Origin: Halomarina halobia
GTDB lineage: Archaea > Halobacteriota > Halobacteria > Halobacteriales > Haloarculaceae
Assembly: GCF_029338575.1 (NCBI RefSeq)
Contig: NZ_CP119992.1
Span: forward strand, 558,001 to 622,000
Direction: 5' to 3'
Length of the DNA stretch: 64,000 bases
Positions 9,826-17,220 of the stretch are shown here, in pieces. The position numbers and the translations under genes are program-made. The stretch's first letter is position 1. Each line of letters begins with the position of its first letter. A model generated the notes under the pieces. That model made no database searches. It was not told the origin of the DNA and worked only from the letters and a program-made list of their open reading frames with translations.

Positions 9826-9905
9826 GACGTTCGGGAGACGGAGAGATTGTAAATATTATTTTCTGAGAGTGAATTTATATATTACATTCGCTAATATCAA
9901 CTAAA
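9826..9905 (-). promoter_or_regulatory. AT-rich promoter region of ggt
   Basis: About 75 bp of strikingly AT-rich DNA directly upstream of the ggt start codon. On the minus strand it contains an ATATATAAATTC box (around 9872-9886), the best TATA candidate, roughly 50 nt before the ATG. From 9906 to 10040 I see no gene. Confidence 0.5.
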
Positions 9906-10040
9906 TTCCGTCCGAGTGCTTTCGCGTGCGGCGGACGTCGGTCGAGGCCGCCGCCTCGGCGGTTGCACGCGCTACCGGTACGAATGCGACCCGACCCCGG
10001 CGACCAGTCCGTGACTCCCGCGCGGCCGAGCAGAGCGAGG

Positions 10041-10230
10041 CCGCGACCCGCCGAACCCCCGAAGGAGCGCAGCGACTGAGGGGGTGAGGCGGGGTTGTGG
10101 TCCTTCCAGACCCGCGTGCGGGCCTGGAAGCCTGCGAGCCGCGAAGCGGCTCGCAATGCAGGTTTTGCCAGGGAGCCGCCGGCGACCGCGGAGCGTGTCG
10201 CCGGCACGCGACCGCAGCAAAACGTGGGGT
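10041..10230 (-). repeat. multi-hairpin intergenic element, copy A
   Basis: Structured element also present at 13289-13457. Shared parts are a conserved block (10060-10090, CGAAGGAGCG then GCGACTGAGGGGGTGAGGC) and an outer stem GTTTTGC (10162-10168) with GCAAAAC (10217-10223). Copy-specific hairpins sit between: CTTCCAG/CTGGAAG (10103-10109/10124-10130) and a 10-bp stem TGCGAGCCGC/GCGGCTCGCA (10133-10142/10146-10155). Read on the minus strand it begins directly after the GNAT stop codon, which itself lies in the loop of a GGGGTT/AACCCC hairpin (10226-10241). The hairpins differ in sequence from copy B but keep pairing, suggesting a function at the RNA level, such as a 3'UTR or terminator structure. 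Confidence 0.6.
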
Positions 10231-10231
10231 T

Positions 10232-10717
10232 TCAGAACCCCATGAAGCGCGAGAGCTTCTCCCGGAGCCCGGCGTCGTCGCCGAGGCGGAGGTAGTAGGC
10301 GTCGCCGCCGTCCTCGTAGTAGCCGTTGACGCGGCGCTGAATCTCGAAGCCGAGGTGTTCGTAGAAGTCGAGGGCGTTGTGGTTCGTCGTCCGGGCGTGA
10401 CAGGTGACCGAGGGGTGGTGTTCCGCGACGGTCGCGACGAGCCGTTCCCCGAAGCCGTCGCCGCGGAACTCGGGGGAGACGGCGAGAAAGAGGATGTAGC
10501 CGTCGCGGCGCGTCGAGGCGAACGCGATGAGTTCCTCGGTGACCCCCTGCGATACGTAGCAGTAGACGGTCGAACGCCGGTACGCGTCGACGAAGAACCC
10601 CCGACGCTGCTTGAGGACGCCCTCCTCCCGCCGGATGTGCTCCTTCAACTCCCACGCCTCCTCGACGTAGTCGTCGCTGCCCGGCGAGACGATACGGGAC
10701 TCGACGTTGACGCTCAC
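10232..10717 (-). CDS. GNAT-family N-acetyltransferase
   Basis: Protein of 161 residues, taking the GTG at 10717 as start (the frame continues upstream, but a TATA-like TTATATT sits about 27 nt before this codon, giving a leaderless transcript). The acetyl-CoA-binding motif A is LFLAVSPEFRGDGFGERLV, with the R-G-x-G-x-G core, followed by TTNHNALDFYEHLGFEI, the usual N-x-x-A-x-x-[FY]-Y motif B. Haloarchaea hold many paralogues and the acceptor is unknown. The stop codon is in a hairpin that opens repeat element A. Confidence 0.8.
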   Translation of the reverse strand: MSVNVESRIVSPGSDDYVEEAWELKEHIRREEGVLKQRRGFFVDAYRRSTVYCYVSQGVTEELIAFASTRRDGYILFLAVSPEFRGDGFGERLVATVAEHHPSVTCHARTTNHNALDFYEHLGFEIQRRVNGYYEDGGDAYYLRLGDDAGLREKLSRFMGF

Positions 10718-10802
10718 TACCACACGTATGCGGTCTCTCGAATATAATTCCACCGGGGGTGAATCCCGTCCTTCTTTGAGGGACGGTCGCGTCGGCCTGA
10801 AC

Positions 10803-11591
10803 ATGCCGCTGGGGGATCGGAACGTAGGTCGACCGAGGACGGATCGCACGCTTCGAGGGGCAGTCCGTCAGTGGTTCATCACTGGCGCGGCGCTCACGAT
10901 CCCGCTGTTCGCGACGCTGCTCGTGTTCGTGTTCGCGCTCGACTTCCTCTCCGGACTGCTCGATCCGGTCGTCGCGTTCCTCGGGTACGTCCCGGAGACG
11001 GAGGCGGAGAACGTACAGCCGCTGGTCCTCAAGGTCTCCACCGTCCTCGCGTTCGTCGCCGTCGTGTTCCTCGTCGGCATCGTCGCGGAGACCCACCCGA
11101 CCGGCGGTCGCCTCACCGGCGCTATCGACCGGGGCATCGAGCGGATCCCCGGGGTGGGATCGCTCTACACCGGCTTCCGACAGATGAGCGAGGTCGTCGT
11201 CGAGAGCGACGTCGAGAGCTTTCGGGACGTGAAGCTCGTCGAGTTCCCCACCGAGGGGTCGTACACGCTGGCGTTCGTCACGGCCGAGACGCCCGCGCAC
11301 ATCGAGGAGACCGCCGGGTACGACGACATGGTGACGCTCTTCATGCCGATGGCCCCGAACCCGGTGATGGGCGGGTACGTCCTCCACGTCTCCCGCGCCC
11401 GGGTCATCGACGTCGACATGACCGTCGAGGAGGGAGTCCAGTCGATCGTCACTAGCGGCGTCACGGTCAACGGCGAGGCCGACTCCCGCGCGATCCCGCC
11501 GGAGCGCCTCCGCTCGCTCGGAATGGACGACCCCGCGGGCAACCCCGCCGACGGAGACGGCGACGCCGCGAGGACGCTCGACGGCGAGTGA
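10803..11591 (+). CDS. DUF502 family membrane protein
   Basis: Protein of 262 residues, with start at the ATG 10803 rather than upstream codons. Two transmembrane segments near the N-terminus (ITGAALTIPLFATLLVFVFA and VLKVSTVLAFVAVVFLVGIV) precede a soluble region with IPGVGSLYTGFRQMSEVV and VTLFMPMAPNPVMGGYVLHV, conserved stretches of the DUF502 family (PF04367). The C-terminal 40 residues are acidic and probably disordered. The function of the family is not known. It is divergently transcribed from the GNAT gene. Confidence 0.87.
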   Translation: MPLGDRNVGRPRTDRTLRGAVRQWFITGAALTIPLFATLLVFVFALDFLSGLLDPVVAFLGYVPETEAENVQPLVLKVSTVLAFVAVVFLVGIVAETHPTGGRLTGAIDRGIERIPGVGSLYTGFRQMSEVVVESDVESFRDVKLVEFPTEGSYTLAFVTAETPAHIEETAGYDDMVTLFMPMAPNPVMGGYVLHVSRARVIDVDMTVEEGVQSIVTSGVTVNGEADSRAIPPERLRSLGMDDPAGNPADGDGDAARTLDGE

Positions 11592-11655
11592 TCGGCAGCG
11601 GGCCCCGGGTCGGCCACCCAGAAGCTCTTTGCTCGAATGCCGCGACTTCCCACGC

Positions 11656-12489
11656 ATGATAGACGAGACGGTCGAGGAGATCCGCGAGATGCAGACCCAC
11701 AGTTCGTCGATCGTGGCGGTGAAGGCCGCCCGCGCGCTCGCGACGCTCACCGAACGCGACGTCGCCACCGTCGAGGAGTACCTCCGCGACCTCGAGCGCA
11801 ACAGCAGCGCGCTGCGCCGGGCCAACCCCTCCCACGCCTCTCTCTACACCACCCAGCGGGACATCGTCCAGCGCGTCACCGAGGCCGATCCCGAGACGCT
11901 GTCGAAGGCGAAGGCGCTCACGGTCGAGGCGGTCGAACACGCCGTCGAGCAGGTCGAGACGGCGAAACACCGCGCGGCCGAGCGTGGCGCGACGCTGCTC
12001 GAGGACGGGACGACGATCCTCACCCACGACTACTCCTCGACCGTCATCGAGGCGGTCGAGCTCGCAGTCCAGGACGGCGCGCACCTGACCATCTACGTGA
12101 CGGAGGCCCGGCCGCGCTACCTGGGGCGGAAGGCCACCCGCGTCCTCGCCGCGATGGACCGCGTCGACACCCACCTGCTCGTGGACAGCGCCTCCGGCTG
12201 CGTCCTGCCCGAGTGCGACCGCGTGGTCGTCGGGATGGACTGCATCGTGGAGGAGACGCTCTACAACCGCGTGGGGACGTTCCCGATCGCCGCGACGGCG
12301 AACCGGCTCGACGTGCCCGTCACCGTCGTCGGGTCGCGCGCGAAGATCATCGAGAGCGGCTTCGTCTTCGAGAACGAGTACCGCTCCCCGAGTGAAGTGA
12401 TGCGCGAACCCGCGGAGGGGTTCACCATCGAGAACCCGGCGTACGACGCGACGCCGATGGACCTCGTGGACGGGGTCGTCACCGACTGA
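11656..12489 (+). CDS. eIF-2B alpha/beta/delta-like protein (ribose-1,5-bisphosphate isomerase superfamily)
   Basis: Protein of 277 residues. A helical N-terminal half (QTHSSSIVAVKAARALATL) is followed by a Rossmann-like half with LEDGTTILTHDYSSTV, TIYVTEARPRYLGRKATR, VVGMDCIVEETLYNRVGTFP and VTVVGSRAKI, in the order found in eIF2B-related proteins. Archaeal members include the R15P isomerase of the AMP pathway and proteins of unknown role. I cannot assign the isomerase with certainty because the cysteine/aspartate active-site pair is only partly recognisable (SGCVLPECD, GMDCI). It starts 64 bp after the DUF502 gene. Confidence 0.85.
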   Translation: MIDETVEEIREMQTHSSSIVAVKAARALATLTERDVATVEEYLRDLERNSSALRRANPSHASLYTTQRDIVQRVTEADPETLSKAKALTVEAVEHAVEQVETAKHRAAERGATLLEDGTTILTHDYSSTVIEAVELAVQDGAHLTIYVTEARPRYLGRKATRVLAAMDRVDTHLLVDSASGCVLPECDRVVVGMDCIVEETLYNRVGTFPIAATANRLDVPVTVVGSRAKIIESGFVFENEYRSPSEVMREPAEGFTIENPAYDATPMDLVDGVVTD

Positions 12490-12529
12490 CCCGACCGCTC
12501 GGGGTACCGCCCCCGCTCACAGACCGCTG

Positions 12530-12558
12530 TTTCTTAGATATCTAAGATGTCTAAGAAA
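12530..12558. promoter_or_regulatory. nested palindrome with three CTTAGA/TCTAAG half-sites
   Basis: CTTAGATATCTAAG (12533-12546) is a perfect 14-bp palindrome. A third half-site TCTAAG follows at 12550-12555, and the outer arms TTTCTTAGA (12530-12538) and TCTAAGAAA (12550-12558) also pair. The sequence is AT-rich in a GC-rich setting. No confident gene starts here: the frame from the ATG at 12547 overlaps the zinc-finger gene antisense and is not convincing. It looks like a multi-site operator or a decayed promoter. Confidence 0.45.
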
Positions 12559-12660
12559 GTTGGGCGCACCGAGCATCCGAGGCGGATCGGTGACTCGGTA
12601 GGGTCGCCTCGAACGTGGTGGGATACGGTACGGAAAAGCGACGCTTCGCGACCGGAGCGG

Positions 12661-12879
12661 TCAGTGGTGTGCCAGGGTGACGCTGTGCACGCTCACGACG
12701 CTACCGCAGACGGGACACTCGTACGTGAGTTGTCGCTCGTCGTCGCGCGTCCGCTCGACGAGCATCCAGTCGCCGTCCGCCGTCGCGGTGCTCTCGTGAC
12801 CGCAGGTCGGACAGAACAGCGTCGTCTTGGGCCGGATGCGGCGGCCCGGGGAGCGACGACGCAGGTCCACGTGACTCAT
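12661..12879 (-). CDS. small two-CPxCG zinc-finger protein
   Basis: Protein of 72 residues with two zinc-binding knuckles, FCPTCGHE and ECPVCGS, about 28 residues apart, which would form a single zinc ribbon. The basic N-terminus (RRRSPGRRIRPK) could contact nucleic acid. Haloarchaea are known to encode many such zinc-finger micro-proteins; most lack assigned roles, and this one has none that I can name. It stands alone, transcribed from the minus strand. Confidence 0.75.
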   Translation of the reverse strand: MSHVDLRRRSPGRRIRPKTTLFCPTCGHESTATADGDWMLVERTRDDERQLTYECPVCGSVVSVHSVTLAHH

Positions 12880-13288
12880 CGTGAGACCGTAGGGTCCGAA
12901 CGGGTAAATGCTTGGTGAACCGAATCGATCCGTAACGGTCGTTTACGACCGTTTCGGGCCGTGAATCGCGGTATCACGGGTCGATCTGACAGCGAGAGAT
13001 ACCGCCCGACGTGACGTCCATCGAGAGCGACTGACAGAAGAGGAGGATCGACAGAGACGTGTTTCGCCGAGGTCACCCGACCACAGACGCCACCACCGCT
13101 CCCACCGTCCCACCACCGCTATCACCACCACCGCGATCATCGCTGTCACCGCCATCACCGCCATCACCGCCATCACCGCCAGCGCCAGCACGGTACCCGT
13201 GAGTAGCGCGGGACGCTCCGAGTCTCGCGGTCCACGCGAACGGCTAGCTCTACCGGCCGTGAGCGAGGCGCGAAGCGTCGAGCGAGCG
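12880..13288. other. gene-poor stretch with microsatellite
   Basis: No convincing gene. It contains a degenerate CACCGC-rich tract from about 13092 leading to the regular 9-bp repeat at 13145-13180. The only frames across it are low-complexity (antisense MAVMAVMAV) and lack family features. Confidence 0.5.
13145..13180. repeat. 9-bp tandem repeat (RTCACCGCC)x4
   Basis: Four head-to-tail 9-mers: GTCACCGCC once and ATCACCGCC three times. A more degenerate CACC-rich lead-in precedes them. Likely slippage-prone and intergenic. Confidence 0.85.
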
Positions 13289-13457
13289 GACGCGCCGAAT
13301 CCCTCGAAGGAGCGAGGCGACTGAGGGGGTGAGGCGCGGTTTTGTCATCGGAACGCGAAGCGTTCCGATTGCTCGCCGCGGCGCGTCGCGCCGCGGCGGT
13401 GGTCCAGATTTTGCCAGGGAGCGGCCTCCGGCCGCTCCCGCGGCAAAAGGTGGGTTT
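13289..13457 (-). repeat. multi-hairpin intergenic element, copy B
   Basis: Second copy of the element at 10041-10230. The conserved block is at 13303-13336. Hairpins are TCGGAACGC/GCGTTCCGA (13348-13356/13360-13368), an 11-bp stem CGCCGCGGCGC/GCGCCGCGGCG (13374-13384/13388-13398), and a 10-bp stem GGGAGCGGCC/GGCCGCTCCC (13417-13426/13430-13439). The last is enclosed by TTTTGCC/GGCAAAA (13409-13415/13442-13448). All stems are perfect although their sequences differ from copy A. On the minus strand it lies downstream of the PAC2 gene, separated from it only by the IS insertion. Confidence 0.6.
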
Positions 13458-13561
13458 ACAAGCGGTGCAAGGTGAATGCTACGGGGCTCGACCCCGTGGA
13501 TGAAGCCGACAACTCGTGATACAAACCATTAAGTGAACACATTAATAATCAAGACATAGCG

Positions 13562-14805
13562 ATGGGATACAGTCACCGCTACCCTGCATACCCAACACAA
13601 GAGTAGCGGCTGAACTGGAACGCCACATCGACATTCATCGCCAAGCGTACAACTACACCTTGTACGAGTACGAAAACGTGGACGCCGACGACATCGGTTC
13701 CGCGTACAAACACCACTACCGACTCCCCGGATGGAAAACCGAGTTCCCCGTCTTCTCGGAAGTTAACTCGAAGGCTCTGCGACGAACCGTCGCACGGTTC
13801 TACCAGAACCTCGACGGGCTTTCCAAGCAGAAACAGAACGGTCGAAAAGTCGGGAAGCTCAAGTGGAAGTCACCGAGAGAGTTCCAGAGTATGACGTATT
13901 CGCAGTCTGGCTTCGAACTCAAAAACACGAGTGGCCGAGGTGCGACTCTCTGGCTCTCCAAAATCGGCGACATCAAAATTCGCTATCACCGCGAGATTCC
14001 CGACGACGCCGACATCAAAGAGGTCACCATCAAGGAGAAGACGACTGGCGACTGGTTCGTCTCCTTCGGGCTCGAAACCGATAAGGCTGACCTCGAGAAA
14101 CCCGCTGTGGACGCGCTGGATACAAGCAATAGTGTCGGCGTTGACCTTGGAATCCTCAATTACATTCACACGAGCGACGGCACGACCGTGGACTGGCTCG
14201 CCCTCGACGACGAGTACGACCGACTCCACCGTGAACAATGGAAGTTGTCGCGGAAGGAGGATGGGTCGAACAACTGGGAGAATCAACGTCGGGAAGTGGC
14301 GAGGGTCAAGCGCCACATTCGTCGGAAGGTGCTGGACTACCAGCATAAGATAACGACGTGGCTCGTCCGCGAGTACGACGCTGTGTTCGTGAAGGACTTG
14401 GACGTGAAAGGAATGCTCGAACAGTCGCACAACGCTCGCAACAAGCAAGATGCGGCGTGGCGACAATTCATCACGCTCCTCGAATACAAGGCCGACCTGT
14501 ACGGCTGTCACGTCGTTCAGGTTGAGGCCCGAGGCACCACCAAAGAGTGTGCCTCATGTGGTGTGGAAACGGCGAAACCTATCTGGGTGCGGGAACACTT
14601 CTGTCCGGCGTGTGGATTCGAGACGGACAGAGATGCGAATGCGGCGATGAACGTCTTGAAGCGCGGCTTTTCTGAACTAGGGCTGGGATGGCCCGAAGAC
14701 ACGCCCGTGGAGACTGCGCTCCCTACGGACACACCTGACTTTCAGCGTGTGTCTGCAAAGCGCGTCGTAGAAACGGGAAGCCTCGGGGTCGTCCGAGACG
14801 GCTGA
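13562..14805 (+). pseudogene. tnpB: tnpB (RNA-guided nuclease family), frameshifted, RuvC-II Glu lost
   Basis: The protein starts at ATG 13562 (MGYSHRYPAYPTQE) but meets a stop at 13604; the family sequence VAAELERHIDIHRQAYN continues in the +2 frame from 13603. The pattern fits loss of one G at about 13603. Downstream the frame is open to 14805. Visible parts are the helical N-terminal region, RuvC-I GVDLGILNYI (Asp present), a Zn ribbon CASCG ... CPACG, and RuvC-III FETDRDANAAMNV (Asp present). At RuvC-II the usual Glu of the VFVED motif is Lys (codon 14392-14394, VFVKDLDVKGML), so even a restored protein should be cleavage-deficient. A shorter product from the TTG at 13660 would lack the N-terminal segment. 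Confidence 0.85.
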
Positions 14806-14841
14806 GCCGTCTCGGGATGACGAGAGACTGAAGGTCTCTCG
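14794..14841 (+). ncRNA. candidate omega-RNA/right-end hairpins of the tnpB element
   Basis: Two adjacent perfect hairpins: CGAGACGGC/GCCGTCTCG (14794-14802/14806-14814), whose loop TGA is the tnpB stop codon, and CGAGAGAC/GTCTCTCG (14821-14828/14834-14841). TnpB guide (omega/re) RNAs are known to derive from the tnpB 3' end and right end, so this is the expected place for the scaffold. Expression is not demonstrated. Confidence 0.55.
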
Positions 14842-14863
14842 AATCACTTGACTCCGAGGCGAT

Positions 14864-15604
14864 TCACATGTACATCCGGTCCTCCGGCTGGCGACCCCCC
14901 TCGACGGACTGCATCCGCGCGGCGAGTTCGGCGTAGTGCTGTCTCACCTCCTCGGCGAACGACTCCAGCGGCTCGGTGTCGACGTCGAGGTCGTAGACGC
15001 GCTCGGTCGCGTCGAGCAGGCGGAGCGCCGCCTCAACGTCCGGCGTCTGGGCGTGGGCGGGCGTCGCGAAGACCGCCACCCGGAGTTCGGAGTCGAGCCC
15101 GCGCTGCATCAGCGCGCCGTTGACGCCGTCGAGGAACCCGCCGCCCATCGGCGGCAGGTCGGCGTCCTCGAGGCGGTGCGCGCGGTAGTCCTCGGTGGCG
15201 ATGTAGAACGCCTGATGTTGCTCCGGTCCGTGGGCGACGGGAACGCCCGAGAGGACCGCCACCTCGGCGATCTCCTCCTCGGCCCAGTCGAGGACGGCGT
15301 CCGCGAACGGCTTCGCCATCCCGACGGGGATGAACAGCTCGCCCACCAGGACGGTCAGGTCCAGGCCCTCGCGCGAGAACAGCCGCGTGTGGTTGCGCGG
15401 CGTCCCCCCGCTGAAGGGCGTGATGGCCGGTAGCCCCTCGGCGGCGACGTGTCCGGTCTGTGTGAGGTCGAGCTGCTTCACGAGGTAGTCGGCCGCGGTG
15501 AGGCCGGCCAGCCCGAACTCGGAGAAGCCACACAGCAGCGTCTCGGTCGGGGCGCTGTCGTGGGTGACGCCGAACTGCGCGCGCTCGGTCGAACGGAGAG
15601 CCAT
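14864..15604 (-). CDS. PAC2-family proteasome assembly chaperone-like protein
   Basis: Protein of 246 residues in the PAC2 family (PF09754). Recognisable stretches are LLCGFSEFGLAGLTAADYLVK near the N-terminus, TVLVGELFIPVGMAKPFADAVLDW, EIAEVAVLSGVPVAH, and LPPMGGGFLDGVNGALMQRG, a conserved glycine-rich loop. Archaeal homologues include PbaA/PbaB, which interact with proteasome or AAA components; a direct role here is inference. An IS1341-type insertion begins right after its stop codon and separates it from hairpin element B. Confidence 0.88.
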   Translation of the reverse strand: MALRSTERAQFGVTHDSAPTETLLCGFSEFGLAGLTAADYLVKQLDLTQTGHVAAEGLPAITPFSGGTPRNHTRLFSREGLDLTVLVGELFIPVGMAKPFADAVLDWAEEEIAEVAVLSGVPVAHGPEQHQAFYIATEDYRAHRLEDADLPPMGGGFLDGVNGALMQRGLDSELRVAVFATPAHAQTPDVEAALRLLDATERVYDLDVDTEPLESFAEEVRQHYAELAARMQSVEGGRQPEDRMYM

Positions 15605-15680
15605 GTGTCAGTGTGGGTCGTGTCGTGACTTAGTGTCGCGGGTCGCAACTCTTTTTCCCATGTCGCCGAAGTGACCTGTA

Positions 15681-16790
15681 ATGGTGGCACAGGACGGCTC
15701 GAACGGGTCGGGTGGGAACGGGAGTACGATTCTCGGCGGGACGAACGGGACGAACAACACCACCGGAAGCAAGTTCGCCCGCGAGATCGTCGAACTCTTC
15801 CCGGATTGGATCCCGACGGACCTGGCGGAGCCGGTCGGAAAGTTCATCGCCGCGGTCTTCATCCTCGCGCTCGCGTGGTACGCCTCGAAGTTCATCAACC
15901 GGATACTCGGCCGACGTATCGCGCGGCGGTTCCGCCGCCCGAGCGTTTCGCGGACGGTTCTTCGCCTGATCCGGCTCGTCGTGATGCTCTTCGCGCTCTC
16001 GGTCGTCCTGACGATCTACGGGCTCCGACTCGGCGATCTCGTCCTCTCGGTCACCGTGTTCACGGCGGTGGTGGGTGTCATCCTCGCGCCCATCGTCGGC
16101 AGCTACATCAGCGGGCTGTTCGTGCTGGCCGACCAGCCCTACGAGGTCGGCGACATGGTCGAGATCGCGGACTCCGGAACCGAGATGCGCGGGTTCGTCG
16201 AGGACGTCACCCTCCGGTACACGAAGATATTCACGCTCGACAACACCTTCCTCACGATCCCGAACGGAACGATCCGCGACCGTGACATCGTAAACTACTC
16301 CGCCGAGGACCCGCGGACGCGCCTGCGCCTCGACATCACCGTCACGTACGAGGGCGACCTCGACGAGGCCAGACAGCTCATCGAGGACGCCGCCCGCGGC
16401 GTGGACATGGTCATCGACGGCGGCCCCGACATCCGGATCGGGAGCGCGCGCTACCCAGCCGCGCCGACGTGCTACGTGAACGAGTTCGCCGACCACGGCG
16501 TGCTCCTGACGCTCCGCTACTGGGTGAAGGAGCCGTACAAGCTGCTCACCGTCCGCTCCAAGGTGCAGAGCCGCGTCTGGGAGCGGCTGGCGGACGTCGA
16601 CGTGGCGATTCCCTATCCCCACTCGCACCTCGTCTTCGACGACACGAGCGGGAACCTCGACGTGGCGATCGACGGCGCGAGGGCGGACGAACGGCGCGCC
16701 GGGAAGCGCGCGACCGACAGCCGGACGCGGACGCCCGGCGACTCGATCGGGACGAACGACGCCGACGCCGACCGAAACGAGCGGGGTTAA
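15681..16790 (+). CDS. MscS-family mechanosensitive channel
   Basis: Protein of 369 residues. After a Gly/Asn/Ser-rich N-terminus there are three or four membrane segments, the last (GVILAPIVGSYISGLFVLAD) being the pore-lining TM3. The MscS beta domain follows (PYEVGDMVEI, EDVTLRYTKIFTLDN, LTIPNGTIRDRDIVNYS) and then a mixed C-terminal domain. It would release solutes on hypo-osmotic shock. The last 40 residues are charged and disordered. Its stop overlaps the convergent UspA stop by 4 nt. Confidence 0.93.
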   Translation: MVAQDGSNGSGGNGSTILGGTNGTNNTTGSKFAREIVELFPDWIPTDLAEPVGKFIAAVFILALAWYASKFINRILGRRIARRFRRPSVSRTVLRLIRLVVMLFALSVVLTIYGLRLGDLVLSVTVFTAVVGVILAPIVGSYISGLFVLADQPYEVGDMVEIADSGTEMRGFVEDVTLRYTKIFTLDNTFLTIPNGTIRDRDIVNYSAEDPRTRLRLDITVTYEGDLDEARQLIEDAARGVDMVIDGGPDIRIGSARYPAAPTCYVNEFADHGVLLTLRYWVKEPYKLLTVRSKVQSRVWERLADVDVAIPYPHSHLVFDDTSGNLDVAIDGARADERRAGKRATDSRTRTPGDSIGTNDADADRNERG

Positions 16791-17185
16791 CCGACCGTCA
16801 CGAGCTCGCAGTCGAGGCTCCGCCTGAGGTACCGCTCGACGTCCGGGTCGTCCATGAGCTGGCGGATCATCCGCTGCCAGCGGCTCGCCTGCTTGCGACC
16901 GATGACGACCACGTCCGCGCCCTCCGCGGCCACCTCGTCGAGGATCGTCTCCTCGACGAGAAACCCCGACCGAACGAGGTAGCGCGCCCTGGCCAGGGGA
17001 CCGACCTCGGCTTCGACGGCCCGCTTGAGGTCGAGTCGGGTGACCTCCCGACCGTCGTGATAGAGGTCGACGTGCAGGACGGTGAGGTCGGCGTCTCGCT
17101 CGCGCGCGATCCGTACGCCCTCGCGGAGCGTCGCCCGCGAGTGCTCGGAGAGGGGGTACCGGACGGGGACCACGACCAGCGTCAT
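16787..17185 (-). CDS. UspA-like universal stress protein
   Basis: Protein of 132 residues, started at the ATG 17185 because the first fold strand (TLVVVPVRYPLSEHSRATLR) begins there. It has the Rossmann-like Usp pattern: LTVLHVDLYHDG, EETILDEVAAEGADVVVIGRK, and a final CELVTVG strand. The ATP-binding G-x2-G-x9-G-S/T loop is not present, so it probably belongs to the non-nucleotide-binding class. Convergent with the MscS gene. Confidence 0.82.
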   Translation of the reverse strand: MTLVVVPVRYPLSEHSRATLREGVRIARERDADLTVLHVDLYHDGREVTRLDLKRAVEAEVGPLARARYLVRSGFLVEETILDEVAAEGADVVVIGRKQASRWQRMIRQLMDDPDVERYLRRSLDCELVTVG

Positions 17186-17220
17186 TGCCCGGGATTGTCG
17201 GCGGGACGCTCTCAACCTTT

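Larger units (their letters stand above)
13470..14850 (+). mobile_element. IS1341-type (IS200/IS605 family) element, tnpB only
   Basis: Element with approximate ends. The left end carries the hairpin ACGGGG/CCCCGT (13481-13486/13492-13497); then comes a broken tnpB, and the right end carries two hairpins (14794-14841). No tnpA is present. Codon use is more AT-rich than in neighbouring genes, consistent with recent arrival. It sits immediately beyond the stop codon of the PAC2 gene and beside repeat element B. Without tnpA and with a disrupted tnpB it is probably immobile unless helped in trans. Confidence 0.75.

Noticed and set aside
7975..9852. 625-codon plus-strand frame
   Set aside because: Entirely antisense to ggt, whose Tat signal and catalytic motif are clear.
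12547..12918. Possible gene beginning MSKKVGRTEHPRR at the CTTAGA palindrome
   Set aside because: It overlaps the zinc-finger gene antisense, shows no domain beyond a plausible first 20 residues, and has poor codon pattern after that.
12943..13191. Possible small membrane protein (antisense MAVMAVMAV repeat)
   Set aside because: The hydrophobic part is only the translation of a 9-bp microsatellite and the rest is low-complexity Arg/Ser.
13092..13200. CRISPR-like array
   Set aside because: The repeats are contiguous 9-mers without spacers; no cas genes are present in the window.
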